Assembly: GCA_910586585.1 (NCBI GenBank)
Contig: CAJUKA010000004.1
Span: 66,266 to 130,265, forward strand
Reading direction: 5' to 3'
Source of the DNA: an uncultured Lachnospiraceae bacterium
Lineage (GTDB): Bacteria > Bacillota > Clostridia > Lachnospirales > Lachnospiraceae
Length of the DNA: 64,000 bases
Both the position numbers and the translations under genes were made by a program. Numbering within the stretch: position 1 is the first letter of the stretch; each line of letters begins with the position of its first letter. Shown here one piece after another: positions 27,200 through 36,368 of the stretch. Below the pieces are notes generated by a model, which searched no databases, was not told the DNA's origin, and saw only the letters and a list, made by a program, of their open reading frames with translations.

Positions 27200-27700
27200 T
27201 TATTCAAGAAATATAACATCATCCGTACCACGGGAAAGCCCGGCAATACCTGTTCTTGCGATTTCAAGAATCTCATAATCTTGAAGAAGGCTAATAAATG
27301 CTTCAATCTTGGACTGATTACCTGTAAGCTCAATAATCAAACTGTCAAAGTTCACATCAATAATCTTTGCCCGGAAAATATCTGCCACTGCTATCACACC
27401 CTGGCGCTTCTCAGGTGTTGACCGTACTTTAATAAGGCAAAGTTCCCGGTAAACACTTTTTTCAGGCTTTAACTCACGAATATCTCTGACATCTATCAGC
27501 TTGGCCACTTGTTTTTCAATCTGGTCAAGAATTTCTTCATCACCTGATGCCACGATTGTAATACGGGTATACCGTGGATCTGCTGTGACACCTGCTGTAA
27601 TACTTTCAATATTGTAGCCGCGTCTTGAGAACAAACCTGATATACGGCTCAAAACACCAGCATTGTTATCTACTAAAAGTTGAAAAACTCTATTTTGCAT
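27200..27700 (-). CDS. ilvN: Acetolactate synthase small subunit, copy 2
   Basis: A 166-residue regulatory subunit of acetohydroxyacid synthase. An N-terminal ACT domain, VFQLLVDNNAGVLSRISGLF, binds branched-chain amino acids for feedback inhibition in the family; the C-terminal half matches the ALS_ss_C domain. The ATG at 27700 follows GGAGTG; a longer frame to 27742 is not family-like. A second, divergent small subunit gene lies directly upstream, so two regulatory subunits may serve one catalytic subunit. Confidence 0.93.
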   Translation of the reverse strand: MQNRVFQLLVDNNAGVLSRISGLFSRRGYNIESITAGVTADPRYTRITIVASGDEEILDQIEKQVAKLIDVRDIRELKPEKSVYRELCLIKVRSTPEKRQGVIAVADIFRAKIIDVNFDSLIIELTGNQSKIEAFISLLQDYEILEIARTGIAGLSRGTDDVIFLE

Positions 27701-27807
27701 AAATAAGATACACTCCAATTCTTTATGTGCTGCAATCCACATCGCAGCATTTTGACAAAATAATGTCTAATTAGCAACCATTTCGTTTTATTTTAGCAAC
27801 TCTTATA

Positions 27808-28290
27808 TTAATTGTCAACACATTTAGGCAAAGCGAGTGTGCCTGTTCGTGCCACTTCTACGATACTAATAGACTTGAGCATATCAAGCATTACCTTGAT
27901 GCGTTCCGGCATATCGCAAATTTGAATAATCATATTGTTATTCGACATATCCACAATATCTGCCTTCATAATTTCACATATTTCCATAATATCGCGGCGG
28001 GTGCCTCTGTTATATTTTACTTTAATCAGCATCAACTCACGGCTTATGCTGTCTTTTTCATCAAATGTTTTTACTTTGATGACATCTAGCTTTTTATTGA
28101 GCTGTTTTTCTATCTGCTCAATCGTGCGTTCGTTGCCTGAACTTACAATTGTCATGCAGGAAACCTGTTGATCGTCGGTTTCCCCTACTGCAAGACTATC
28201 AATATTAAAACATCTTCTTGAAAACAGACCTGAAACTTTGCAAAGTACACCAGCCCTGTTTTCTACTAATACAGAATAAATTTTTTTCAT
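27808..28290 (-). CDS. ilvN: Acetolactate synthase small subunit, copy 1
   Basis: A 160-residue ACT-domain subunit: IYSVLVENRAGVLCKVSGLF at the N-terminus and the C-terminal half ELMLIKVKYNRGTRRDIMEI. It is clearly homologous to the next gene but diverged along its whole length, so it is not a recent duplicate. AAGGAGG lies 11 bases upstream of the ATG at 28290; an in-frame TTG at 28299 is too close to that site. It follows ilvB by 16 bases. Confidence 0.9.
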   Translation of the reverse strand: MKKIYSVLVENRAGVLCKVSGLFSRRCFNIDSLAVGETDDQQVSCMTIVSSGNERTIEQIEKQLNKKLDVIKVKTFDEKDSISRELMLIKVKYNRGTRRDIMEICEIMKADIVDMSNNNMIIQICDMPERIKVMLDMLKSISIVEVARTGTLALPKCVDN

Positions 28291-28306
28291 ATCAAACAAA
28301 ACCTCC

Positions 28307-29935
28307 TTACTTTACTAAATCCATTGGGTCAATGATACATTCCATAAGCATCGTATTGTCTTCGGCCAAAAATTCTTTTATTTTTTCCTGGGCATGCGAC
28401 ATGTTTTCTACTCTGATAAATGGAATGTCATATGCTGCTGCAAGCTTTTCAAGATTGGGCGTTCCATCCTTGATATCCACAACAGAATACTTGTCCTTAT
28501 AATTATAATGCTGGAACTCGCGAACCATGCCAAGAAAGTTATTTTTCAAAACAATAATTTTGACAGGGATATCATGCTGCATAATGGTTGCCAATTCCAT
28601 CATTGACATCTGGAAAGAACCGTCGCCGCATACGGCGATAACCTGTTTATTTTTATCACCACGTTTGGCACCCATGGCAGCAGGAATAGAGTATCCCATG
28701 GTACCCATACCGCCTGTTGTCAGGAAACGTCCGTTTTTAACAATGTGATAATTGCAGCTCCAAATCTGGTTTTGTCCAACATCTGCCACATAAACTGCAT
28801 CTTCTTTCAGTTCATGAGAAAGCATCGTGATAAATGCTGCTGGATCAACAAATTCTGGATTGGGACGCCTTTTTTGAATCATCGTATTGCGATATTCTTC
28901 TAGTGTGCGAATCCACTCTTCATGCTCGCATTTAAACTCTTCTTTGGAAAAATCCTCAAAGATATGTTTGGCATCTCCTACAAGCGGGATTGTTGGTCCT
29001 ACATTTTTGCCAATCTCAGCCGGGTCAACATCAATATGTACCAAAATCTTGTTGGTTGTAATCAAATCCGGCTGGCTAACAGCTCTGTCAGCCACGCGCG
29101 CTCCTACCATAATCAATAAATCAGATTCATTCATAGCGCGGTTTGCGTAGGCTTTGCCATTGTTTCCTACCATGCCAAAATACATTGGGTCCTCTGTTGG
29201 CATAACACCAATTCCCATCATCGTAGATACAACAGGAATCTTGTATTTGTGAGCAAACGCACGAAGCTCGGAAACAGCATTGCTCAAATGCACACCGCCC
29301 CCCGCACAGATAATTGGCCTTTTTGATTTTCCAAGCTCTTTAATTACTTTTTGTATCTGTACAATATGTCCTTTTATAGTTGGTTTATATGCACGAATAT
29401 TTACTTCCTCTGGATATTTAAAATTTTTGATGGTAGCATTTTGTATATCAATCGGAACATCAATCAGTACAGGGCCGCGTCTGCCGGAATTTGCAATATA
29501 AAAGGCTTCTTTAAATACGCGCGGAATATCTTCTACATTTTTGACAATATAGCTGTATTTGACAAAAGATTCCACTGCACCAGTAATATCAGCCTCCTGA
29601 AAAACATCACTTCCCATCAGTTCACTTATTACTTGTCCTGTAATACATACCATAGGAATGCTGTCAGCAAAGGCCGTTGCAATACCTGTTATAAGATTTG
29701 TTGCGCCAGGACCACTTGTAACTGCACAAACTCCTACCTTACCAGTGACGCGGGCTTCTCCGCTTGCTGCATGTGCAGCATTTTGTTCTGTCCTAACTAA
29801 AACTGTCTTAATTTCTGAGTCAAGAATACTATTATAAAACGGACAAATCGCTACTCCTGGGTATCCATATACCGTAGTCACGCCCTCTTTCTCAAGACAT
29901 TTTATCATTGCGTCAGCGCCGATCATAATGTTCAC
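28307..29935 (-). CDS. ilvB: Acetolactate synthase large (catalytic) subunit
   Basis: A 542-residue ThDP enzyme condensing pyruvate with pyruvate or 2-oxobutyrate. The catalytic Glu lies in VRTEQNAAHAASGEAR; the ThDP-Mg motif is CGDGSFQMSMMELATI followed by LKNNFLGMVREFQ. I prefer a GTG start at 29935, since GAAAGGA lies five bases upstream; an ATG at 29926 is the family-like alternative but has no ribosome site at normal distance. First gene of the ilv operon. Confidence 0.93.
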   Translation of the reverse strand: MNIMIGADAMIKCLEKEGVTTVYGYPGVAICPFYNSILDSEIKTVLVRTEQNAAHAASGEARVTGKVGVCAVTSGPGATNLITGIATAFADSIPMVCITGQVISELMGSDVFQEADITGAVESFVKYSYIVKNVEDIPRVFKEAFYIANSGRRGPVLIDVPIDIQNATIKNFKYPEEVNIRAYKPTIKGHIVQIQKVIKELGKSKRPIICAGGGVHLSNAVSELRAFAHKYKIPVVSTMMGIGVMPTEDPMYFGMVGNNGKAYANRAMNESDLLIMVGARVADRAVSQPDLITTNKILVHIDVDPAEIGKNVGPTIPLVGDAKHIFEDFSKEEFKCEHEEWIRTLEEYRNTMIQKRRPNPEFVDPAAFITMLSHELKEDAVYVADVGQNQIWSCNYHIVKNGRFLTTGGMGTMGYSIPAAMGAKRGDKNKQVIAVCGDGSFQMSMMELATIMQHDIPVKIIVLKNNFLGMVREFQHYNYKDKYSVVDIKDGTPNLEKLAAAYDIPFIRVENMSHAQEKIKEFLAEDNTMLMECIIDPMDLVK

Positions 29936-29989
29936 ACTTATCCTTTCAAATCTATTTGTTCTACATAAAATTCCTGCAAAACATATATA

Positions 29990-30018
29990 ATTATACATAA
30001 TCTTGCAGATTAAGTAAA
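29990..30018 (-). promoter_or_regulatory. Sigma-A promoter for the ilv operon
   Basis: On the minus strand TTTACT (30013-30018), 17 bases, then TATAAT (29990-29995). The leader to the GTG start is only about 50 nt, too short for a T-box, and I see no T-box motif. Confidence 0.65.
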
Positions 30019-30176
30019 CCTTTATTTGAAAAAAATTCAGCGTATCCATTTTGTTTTTGCCATTAATGATTGATTTTAAGAACATATTATGGTAGAGTAT
30101 ATTTGCTTAAGAAATGTGATAAGCAACACTTTATTCATACAATTTTTATTGTTAGTTGTGAGGAACAGACAAGATT

Positions 30177-30755
30177 ATGTTAAAAAAAACGTATAAATTA
30201 CTGCTTATAGCGCTGCTTGGAACGTTTTGTTTTTCAGGCTGTGGAAAAACGAGTGAAGAAGAACAGGAGCTGGCTGCTTTTTCGGCCAATATAGCAGATT
30301 TTACAAATTACATAAAAGAAGCAGATCAAAAAATAAATGGAATTGATGTCACCCAAAAAGAGGCTCCTGCTGAACTTTTACAAATTCTTGATGAAATGGA
30401 TGCAGAGTTTGCTAAATTTGCAGAGATTGACATGCCTGTTCAATACAAAGGTGTGGAAAGACTTGCTGATGAAGCAAGCGAAAATATGTCACTTGCTGTA
30501 TCCTACTATCATTCTGCATATGAAGCAGAGAGTTTCGGTAAAGATGACGCAGAGATTGCGTATCAGCATTATACACGGGTAATGGATCGTATCAAATATA
30601 TCGGTTATGTAGTTTCAGGAGACGATATTCCTGCTGATGAACATGTCACAATCTACGAGGAGACAAATGACAGCAATATTCTTGAAAAATGGCTGGGTGG
30701 TGATGAAGATGAAAGCGCAACAGCTTCTGAAACGACTCCAGAAGCTGTTGAGTAA
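30177..30755 (+). CDS. Putative lipoprotein of unknown function
   Basis: A 192-residue exported protein. The signal peptide MLKKTYKLLLIALLGTFCFS ends at a lipobox-type FSGC (Cys22), so lipid anchoring to the outer membrane face is expected. The mature part is acidic and largely helical, with no recognised domain, and ends in an Asp/Glu/Ser/Thr-rich tail. GAGGAA lies upstream of the ATG. Divergent from ilvB; single gene. Confidence 0.75.
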   Translation: MLKKTYKLLLIALLGTFCFSGCGKTSEEEQELAAFSANIADFTNYIKEADQKINGIDVTQKEAPAELLQILDEMDAEFAKFAEIDMPVQYKGVERLADEASENMSLAVSYYHSAYEAESFGKDDAEIAYQHYTRVMDRIKYIGYVVSGDDIPADEHVTIYEETNDSNILEKWLGGDEDESATASETTPEAVE

Positions 30756-30771
30756 TACATAATTAGTTTTT
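30718..30771 (+). terminator. Hairpin overlapping the lipoprotein 3' end
   Basis: A perfect 12-bp stem (CAACAGCTTCTG / CAGAAGCTGTTG, nine-base loop) covers the last codons up to the stop. The T-run comes only at 30765-30771, so termination efficiency is unclear. Confidence 0.5.
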
Positions 30772-31342
30772 AGCCTTTAAAATCACGCACTCTTCTGTCA
30801 GAGTCTTTTTGTACCAAGAAAGAAAACAACAAAAGTGCCAAATCTGAAATTCCGTCATAAAGCATGGCTGCTCCAATTAGAACCATGGTAATTTTATATG
30901 ACGTAAATGGTTTCAGTACCAGTATTAATCCAAATATAATCGTAATAATGGCAGCGATAAGACCAATCCACCATTTGGGACTTCCAGCTTTTTTGATATC
31001 AAATGTATACTGGATATCCATCAATCCATGAAGCAATATGATGATGCCTGCAATAACTGGAACAATTGACAGTATGACTTTTGGATTTGCACATACCCAT
31101 ATGCCAAGCAGCACAAGTACAAGACCCATAAACATATTGAATTTGTTGTAAAATCCCAGTCTTTCACCACGCACAAATCCAATTAATTGAAACACTCCCA
31201 TCACAATCAATGCACCACCGAGAATAAAGCAAAGAATATTACCGAGAATATCCGGCCATATCACAAGAACTAATCCCAAAATAACCATAATGATTGCATT
31301 GATAATATAATTGTGCTTCATATCTTGTATGATTGATTTCAT
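30770..31342 (-). CDS. DUF308 / HdeD-type membrane protein
   Basis: A 190-residue integral membrane protein with about six hydrophobic helices arranged as three pairs, the DUF308 repeat pattern: IMVILGLVLVIWPDILG, FMGLVLVLLGIWVCANP and AAIITIIFGLILVLKPF each begin a pair. HdeD-type proteins are linked to acid resistance in enteric bacteria, but the role in Clostridia is unknown. AAAGGAGG lies before the ATG. The last residues are basic and cytoplasmic. Confidence 0.85.
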   Translation of the reverse strand: MKSIIQDMKHNYIINAIIMVILGLVLVIWPDILGNILCFILGGALIVMGVFQLIGFVRGERLGFYNKFNMFMGLVLVLLGIWVCANPKVILSIVPVIAGIIILLHGLMDIQYTFDIKKAGSPKWWIGLIAAIITIIFGLILVLKPFTSYKITMVLIGAAMLYDGISDLALLLFSFLVQKDSDRRVRDFKG

Positions 31343-31530
31343 AGCAACAACCCTCCTTTCTATCGTAATGTAACGCTTGGAATTTTCTTTTCACCTGCTC
31401 TCGCGGTTGATTTTCCACCAGCTTTACCCAATCAAATACATCCGTTTCGTGTGGGTTATACAGTATCATAACATATATTTCCAAAAAATTATACTACAAA
31501 AAAATTTTTCTCCTTTTTCAAACGATTGCA

Positions 31531-32304
31531 TCATACTATCCATTCATAAAGTATTGCAAATAGTTCTCTAGTATAATAAGTCGGAAAAAGCCACAGCGTT
31601 GTTGCACCAGGAACCGCACCGTATTCAAGGCCCAAATCTTCTGCTATTTTACCAGCTCTGTATTCATGAAATTCATTTGTTACTATCGCAATATTATCAT
31701 TCAATCCATTCTTTTTGATTATCTCATAAGAAAAAGCAAGATTCTGCCGTGTAGAAGTTGATTTATCTTCCTTGTAAATCCGGTCAGACGAGATTCCATG
31801 ATTTGTTAGATAAAGATACATACACTCAGCCTCTGACATCGTTTCATCTTTGCCTTGTCCGCCTGATACAATACATACAGATTCTGTATTTTCGTTCAAG
31901 TATGTTATGGCTGCGTCCAGGCGTTCCATCAGCATAATACTTGGCCTGTCTCCATATACTTTGCATCCAAGTACAATAACCGTGGCATTTTCAGTCGGTT
32001 TTGTACAGGCTGCCTTCACCATAAAAACAGACATTATCACAGTAAGTACAATAGAAGCTATAATACCAATTGAAAAGATACTTAAAATAATTTTTCCTGT
32101 CGTTTTCTCCCAAAAGAGGCGAAAGAATTTGTGAATGCGTGGTAAAAAAAGTGAATATAGCAATATTACAGTACACACTATAAGTCCTGCAAGATTGCCA
32201 ATATTTAAAATCCTTCTTTTGAGGAATGGAAGAATAAATCCGCTAAAACCAGCAGCACCCAATGAAAATAACAAGCATCTTATTATTATAACCAACTTTT
32301 TCAA
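31531..32304 (-). CDS. YdcF/SanA-type DUF218 membrane protein
   Basis: A 257-residue protein. Four N-terminal membrane helices (to about residue 105) precede the DUF218 domain: ATVIVLGCKVYGDRPSIMLMERLDAA, SGGQGKDETMSEAECMYLYL, and NEFHEYRAGKIAEDLGL. The family is tied to envelope or glycan permeability, with no proven reaction. I place the start at a TTG (32304) because AAAGGAG lies seven bases upstream; the frame upstream of it crosses the terminator of the preceding gene. Confidence 0.8.
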   Translation of the reverse strand: MKKLVIIIRCLLFSLGAAGFSGFILPFLKRRILNIGNLAGLIVCTVILLYSLFLPRIHKFFRLFWEKTTGKIILSIFSIGIIASIVLTVIMSVFMVKAACTKPTENATVIVLGCKVYGDRPSIMLMERLDAAITYLNENTESVCIVSGGQGKDETMSEAECMYLYLTNHGISSDRIYKEDKSTSTRQNLAFSYEIIKKNGLNDNIAIVTNEFHEYRAGKIAEDLGLEYGAVPGATTLWLFPTYYTRELFAILYEWIV

Positions 32305-32326
32305 TTGTTTCTCCTTTCTCAAAAAA

Positions 32327-32351
32327 ATCGGACGCCAATGCGCCCGATTTT
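32327..32351 (-). terminator. Rho-independent terminator after the lipoprotein gene
   Basis: ATCGGGCG and CGTCCGAT form the stem (one G-T type pair), followed on the minus strand by seven T. It lies between the lipoprotein stop and the YdcF ribosome site. Confidence 0.85.
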
Positions 32352-32397
32352 TGTATGTGCACAAACCTATTATAGGTTATTTTCTTATGTTGTTATT

Positions 32398-32976
32398 TTA
32401 GAAATCCTGGCTGTAAAGTTCTGTACCATTGATGTCCTGATATGTGATGCGTAACTTAATATTTTCGTTTCCTGTCTCTGAAATAAGTTCATCACGAGCG
32501 CTTTCAAAAATAGCAGATGAGCCATCAAATAACTGTTTCATAGCATCTTTTATTTCATCTGTAATTTCAAGCTCCTGCTCCATTACAAAAATCATAGAAA
32601 ATGTATCGCCGTCTGCCTCAAACTTTATCGTCATGCCCTGGCCAGCCAATCCTTGATTCATTTCATCTAACATAGCTACAGCTACATCAGAATTGATCCA
32701 CTCTTCAAGAGATGTAGAATCTCCAGATGCTTCTGCGTCTGTTGTTGCCTCTGTCGTTGCTTCTGCTGTCGTTGCTTCTGCTGTTGCTGCCTCTGTCGTT
32801 GCTGCTACTGTCGGTTCCTCAGCAGGTGCTGTTGTCTCAGGTGTTGCACTTTCTACAACTGCTCCGGTTGTGGTGTTGTTTGCACTATCATCTTTAGAAC
32901 CACAAGCTGTAACTGCAAACATCATAGATGTAACTACTGCAGCAGATACGATTAAATTTACAATTTTCTTCTTCAT
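32398..32976 (-). CDS. Lipoprotein with Ala/Thr/Glu-rich linker (DUF4854-like)
   Basis: A 192-residue exported lipoprotein. Signal peptide KKKIVNLIVSAAVVTSMMFA, lipobox VTAC, then a low-complexity linker (about residues 35-85) built of ATTEA-type repeats, and a C-terminal alpha/beta domain starting LEEWINSDVAVAMLDEMN. The domain recalls DUF4854, found in Lachnospiraceae lipoproteins, but I am not certain. The ATG at 32976 follows AGGAGAG. The linker DNA is a run of near-repeats and may vary in length between strains. Confidence 0.75.
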   Translation of the reverse strand: MKKKIVNLIVSAAVVTSMMFAVTACGSKDDSANNTTTGAVVESATPETTAPAEEPTVAATTEAATAEATTAEATTEATTDAEASGDSTSLEEWINSDVAVAMLDEMNQGLAGQGMTIKFEADGDTFSMIFVMEQELEITDEIKDAMKQLFDGSSAIFESARDELISETGNENIKLRITYQDINGTELYSQDF

Positions 32977-33213
32977 AATAACTTCTCTCCTATTAAATAA
33001 ATAATTGTTTAATACCCTAACAATTTGATAGTCTATCACTAAAACACTGCTGTGTCAACTTGGTAAGAAACTTTTTGTTAAAAAAATCAAATAATATGAT
33101 ATGTTCATTACAAAAAAGTACAAGTTGCACAAATGTTCCTAAGCATTTGTTTATGCACTTGCATATAGAAAATTGAGCTGTATTGTTCCTACTAATTGGG
33201 GATAACATAAAAC

Positions 33214-33231
33214 CCCCTGACATTTCAGGGG
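33214..33231 (-). terminator. Rho-independent terminator after yajC
   Basis: A perfect CCCCTGA / TCAGGGG stem with a four-base loop, followed on the minus strand by GGTTTTATG, 20 bases past the yajC stop. Confidence 0.8.
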
Positions 33232-33249
33232 ATTCATTCAGTCTGGATA

Positions 33250-33576
33250 TTATTCGCTTTCTGGTTTCTCAACCTGTTCAATGGCGCCTTTTTTCATTGG
33301 AATACGGCAGTTTTTATTATTTCCAAATTCAACGATGACATCTTCATCTGTGACATCAATCACAATTCCATAAAATCCGCTTGTAGTAAGGATACTATCG
33401 CCAACTTCTACAGAATTAATCAAAGCAGCTTTTTTCTTCTGCTCCTTTTTCTGCGGGCGAATCATTAAAAAGTACATGAATCCAAACCAAAATACCAACA
33501 TTGCAACAAGTGATATGATTCCGGCAGTCCCTTGTCCTGCTGCTGCCGCTTCTGCATCTGTCAACAATAAATTCAT
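33250..33576 (-). CDS. yajC: Preprotein translocase subunit YajC
   Basis: A 108-residue protein with one membrane helix (IISLVAMLVFWFGFMYFLMI) followed at once by RPQKKEQKKK, the YajC hallmark, and a soluble SH3-like domain. YajC associates with SecDF at the translocon. The start is ambiguous: an ATG at 33576 lies 11 bases past AGGAGG, an in-frame TTG at 33582 lies five. The tgt-yajC order is conserved in many bacteria. Confidence 0.95.
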   Translation of the reverse strand: MNLLLTDAEAAAAGQGTAGIISLVAMLVFWFGFMYFLMIRPQKKEQKKKAALINSVEVGDSILTTSGFYGIVIDVTDEDVIVEFGNNKNCRIPMKKGAIEQVEKPESE

Positions 33577-33795
33577 TCTCAATTCTTCCTCCTATTTTAA
33601 AATCGCTGCGCGATAGCACTAAAGGATAAAGCCGCTTCGCCACACCTGTAATAAGAGAAACTTTCATTCGTAAGGGCTTTCATAAAAGTTCCTCTTGTGT
33701 GCCTTTGCGCCTTTATTTTTAAATTCGCTACGTTACACTCATTCTATCATACACAAAATTTACCAACACATCAAGTAAAATATAAAAAATCTCTG

Positions 33796-34932
33796 CTAAC
33801 ATTGTTCGCCAGACTGCATAGAATCAAGCTTGCGTTTTTTGTATGCGGCAAATTGTCCTATATCAAGCGCTTCTCTGATTTCTGTCATCATTGTATTATA
33901 AAAATACAGATTGTGAAGTACACAAAGTCTCATTCCAAGCATTTCTTTTGCTTTGAGTAAATGACGGATATATGCCCTTGAATATCTGCGGCAAGCTGGA
34001 CAGCCACAGCTCTCTTCGATGGGCCTTTGGTCAAGCTCATATTTTGCATTAAACAAATTAATCTTACCATAATTGGTATAAAGATGTCCATGACGCCCAT
34101 TTCTTGTTGGATATACACAGTCAAAGAAATCAATACCGCGTGCTACACCCTCCAAAATATTTGCTGGAGTTCCTACCCCCATCAAATAAGTCGGTTTGTC
34201 CTTTGGAAGATATGGAACCGTCACGTCAAGAATATGATACATTTCTTCATGGGTTTCCCCAACGGCTAGACCGCCAACGGCATACCCATCCAAATCCATT
34301 TCTGATATCCTTTTTGCATGATCGATTCGGATGTCTTCATAAACTGCGCCCTGATTAATTCCAAAAAGCATCTGTTTTTGATTGATGGTATCTTCAAGTT
34401 CATTGAGCCTTTTCATTTCTTTTTTGCAGCGTTCAAGCCAACGTGTGGTTCGCTCTACAGACTGAACAACGTATGGCCGTTCTGCTTTGGCGGGCGGGCA
34501 CTCATCAAATGCCATCGCGATTGTTGATGCCAAATTTGACTGAATCTGCATACTCTCTTCTGGTCCCATAAAAATATTCCGTCCATCAATATGCGACTGA
34601 AAATATACGCCTTCCTCCTTAATTTTTCTCAGTCCTGCCAAAGAAAAAACCTGAAATCCACCAGAATCTGTCAATATCGGTTTATTCCAGGACATAAATT
34701 TATGAAGTCCGCCCAGTTTTTTGATTGTTTCGTCACCTGTTCTGACATGAAGATGATACGTATTGGACAATTCCACTTGGGTTCCTAGTTCCTCCAAATC
34801 CGCTGTTGACACAGCACCCTTTATGGCTGCTACAGTACCTACATTCATAAATACAGGTGTTTGAATCGTTCCGTGTACTGTGGTAACTTCTGCACGTTTG
34901 GCACATCCTTCTTGCTTTAAAAGCTGATACAT
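33796..34932 (-). CDS. tgt: Queuine/preQ1 tRNA-ribosyltransferase
   Basis: A 378-residue TIM-barrel enzyme that exchanges G34 of GUN-anticodon tRNAs for preQ1. DSGGFQVFSL holds one catalytic Asp, DCVYPTRNGRHG the other, and CGCPACRRYSRAYIRHLLKA the zinc site (Cys residues plus His). The start follows AAAGGAA. Its usual neighbour queA is not in the window. Upstream of yajC, divergent from aroC. Confidence 0.97.
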   Translation of the reverse strand: MYQLLKQEGCAKRAEVTTVHGTIQTPVFMNVGTVAAIKGAVSTADLEELGTQVELSNTYHLHVRTGDETIKKLGGLHKFMSWNKPILTDSGGFQVFSLAGLRKIKEEGVYFQSHIDGRNIFMGPEESMQIQSNLASTIAMAFDECPPAKAERPYVVQSVERTTRWLERCKKEMKRLNELEDTINQKQMLFGINQGAVYEDIRIDHAKRISEMDLDGYAVGGLAVGETHEEMYHILDVTVPYLPKDKPTYLMGVGTPANILEGVARGIDFFDCVYPTRNGRHGHLYTNYGKINLFNAKYELDQRPIEESCGCPACRRYSRAYIRHLLKAKEMLGMRLCVLHNLYFYNTMMTEIREALDIGQFAAYKKRKLDSMQSGEQC

Positions 34933-35073
34933 TAATACTATTTCCTTTCTGGTCTAAAACTTTAATCATGATGAAAACTTTGCAAATAAAGTAAAACACT
35001 GCTCAATTTTCTTCAACAGCATAACATATCATATCACAAATTTCATCACAAACTTTAAAAAATTTACATTTTC

Positions 35074-35102
35074 TTGATTTTCATTGTTTTTCCGATTATA
35101 AT
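35074..35102 (+). promoter_or_regulatory. Sigma-A promoter for aroC
   Basis: TTGATT (35074-35079), 17 bases, TATAAT (35097-35102). It gives a leader of about 80 nt that contains the structured R3 motif. Confidence 0.7.
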
Positions 35103-35117
35103 GGTTGAAAACAAGAC

Positions 35118-35160
35118 TGTACACGCAATATCCGCAGCAAAGAAACTGCGGGCGTACATC
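35118..35160 (+). repeat. Structured leader motif (family R3), copy upstream of aroC
   Basis: TGTAC pairs with GTACA and an inner CCGCAG pairs with CTGCGG, leaving AATAT and CAAAGAAA unpaired. It is closely similar to 49011-49055, and in both places GGAGGATA follows 10-12 bases later. Confidence 0.6.
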
Positions 35161-35189
35161 AGTAACGAATGGAGGATACAAAGAATCTT

Positions 35190-36299
35190 ATGTCAGGTTC
35201 AACATTTGGAAAAATTTTTAAAATTACTACTTGGGGAGAATCACACGGCGCAGGTATTGGTGTTGTCATTGATGGCTGCCCTGCTGGTCTTTTATTGGAC
35301 GAATCCGATATTCAAAAATTTCTGGACAGACGGAAACCCGGCTCCTCACAGTATGCTACCCAACGTAAGGAAGCAGACTGCGTGGAAATACTTTCCGGCG
35401 TGTTTGAAGGCAGAACAACAGGTACACCTATCTCAATGATTGTACACAATACTTCTCATAGGACGTCTGATTATAGAGAAATAGCCTCTTATTATCGTCC
35501 TGGGCACGCAGATTTTACATTTGATCAAAAATATGGTTTTCGAGATTACCGCGGTGGGGGACGCTCTTCTGGACGTGAAACAATTGGCCGGGTTGCAGCA
35601 GGTGCGGTTGCCTCAAAACTGCTGTCAGAACTTGGAATTACTGTCACAGCTTATACACAGGCAATTGGTGATATAACGATCTCTATGGATAATTTTGATA
35701 TTGAGGAGGCAAGAACAAACCAGACAGGTATGCCTGATAAAGAAGCTTCCAAACGCGCAGAAGCCTATTTAAAAGAATGTATGGAAAAGCTTGATTCGGC
35801 AGGGGGAGTTGTGACTTGTCAAGTCAACAATATGCCTGCTGGTATTGGGGAACCTGTATTTGATAAGCTGGACGCAAACCTTGCAAAAGCAATTATGTCA
35901 ATCGGAGCAGTCAAAGCATTTGAAATTGGAGATGGGACAAAAGCTGCTTCTGCATATGGTTCCTCAAACAATGACAGCTTTCGCCAAACTGGAGAAACGG
36001 TATCAAAGGCCACCAATCATGCCGGCGGAATTCTCGGCGGCATCAGCGATGGTTCAGAAATCATCTTAAGAGCGTATTTTAAGCCCACACCATCTATCTT
36101 CCAAAAGCAGGAAACTGTAAACAAGAACGGTGAAAATATATCCATACAAATCAAAGGACGCCATGATCCGGTTATTGTTCCCAGAGCAGTTGTTGTTGTC
36201 GAAGCCATGACAGCTATCACAATTCTTGATATGCTGCTTCAAAATATGACTTCCAGAATCGACAAGATAAAAATGTTTTATAATGAAAAAAACATCTAA
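35190..36299 (+). CDS. aroC: Chorismate synthase
   Basis: A 369-residue FMN-dependent lyase making chorismate from EPSP, last step of the shikimate pathway. Signatures: GESHGAGIGVVIDGCPAGL near the N-terminus, GRSSGRETIGRVAAGA mid-protein and RHDPVIVPRAV near the C-terminus. The ATG at 35190 gives the family N-terminus SGSTFGKIF; an ATG at 35169 lies before the GGAGG ribosome site. Single gene between its own promoter and terminator, away from other aro genes. Confidence 0.96.
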   Translation: MSGSTFGKIFKITTWGESHGAGIGVVIDGCPAGLLLDESDIQKFLDRRKPGSSQYATQRKEADCVEILSGVFEGRTTGTPISMIVHNTSHRTSDYREIASYYRPGHADFTFDQKYGFRDYRGGGRSSGRETIGRVAAGAVASKLLSELGITVTAYTQAIGDITISMDNFDIEEARTNQTGMPDKEASKRAEAYLKECMEKLDSAGGVVTCQVNNMPAGIGEPVFDKLDANLAKAIMSIGAVKAFEIGDGTKAASAYGSSNNDSFRQTGETVSKATNHAGGILGGISDGSEIILRAYFKPTPSIFQKQETVNKNGENISIQIKGRHDPVIVPRAVVVVEAMTAITILDMLLQNMTSRIDKIKMFYNEKNI

Positions 36300-36307
36300 A
36301 TACTACA

Positions 36308-36339
36308 AAAAAATTGAGCGTTTGGCGCTCAATTTTTTT
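36308..36339. terminator. Terminator after aroC, likely bidirectional
   Basis: AAATTGAGCG and GCGCTCAATTT form the stem with TTTG in the loop; A and T runs flank it on both sides, so it may also stop the converging lactonase-like gene. Confidence 0.85.
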
Positions 36340-36368
36340 GTACAGATATTCATATTAAGAATCTTTTC

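Noticed and set aside
29936..30085. Extended ilvB start or T-box riboswitch in front of ilvB
   Set aside because: The extension is AT-rich and contains the promoter; there is no room after the -10 for a T-box and no T-box sequence is visible.
31239..31484. 81-codon minus-strand frame overlapping the DUF308 gene
   Set aside because: It overlaps the DUF308 reading frame in another phase; the DUF308 gene has AAAGGAGG and the expected membrane pattern.
33416..33667. 83-codon minus-strand frame
   Set aside because: It overlaps yajC in another phase and has no ribosome site or domain.
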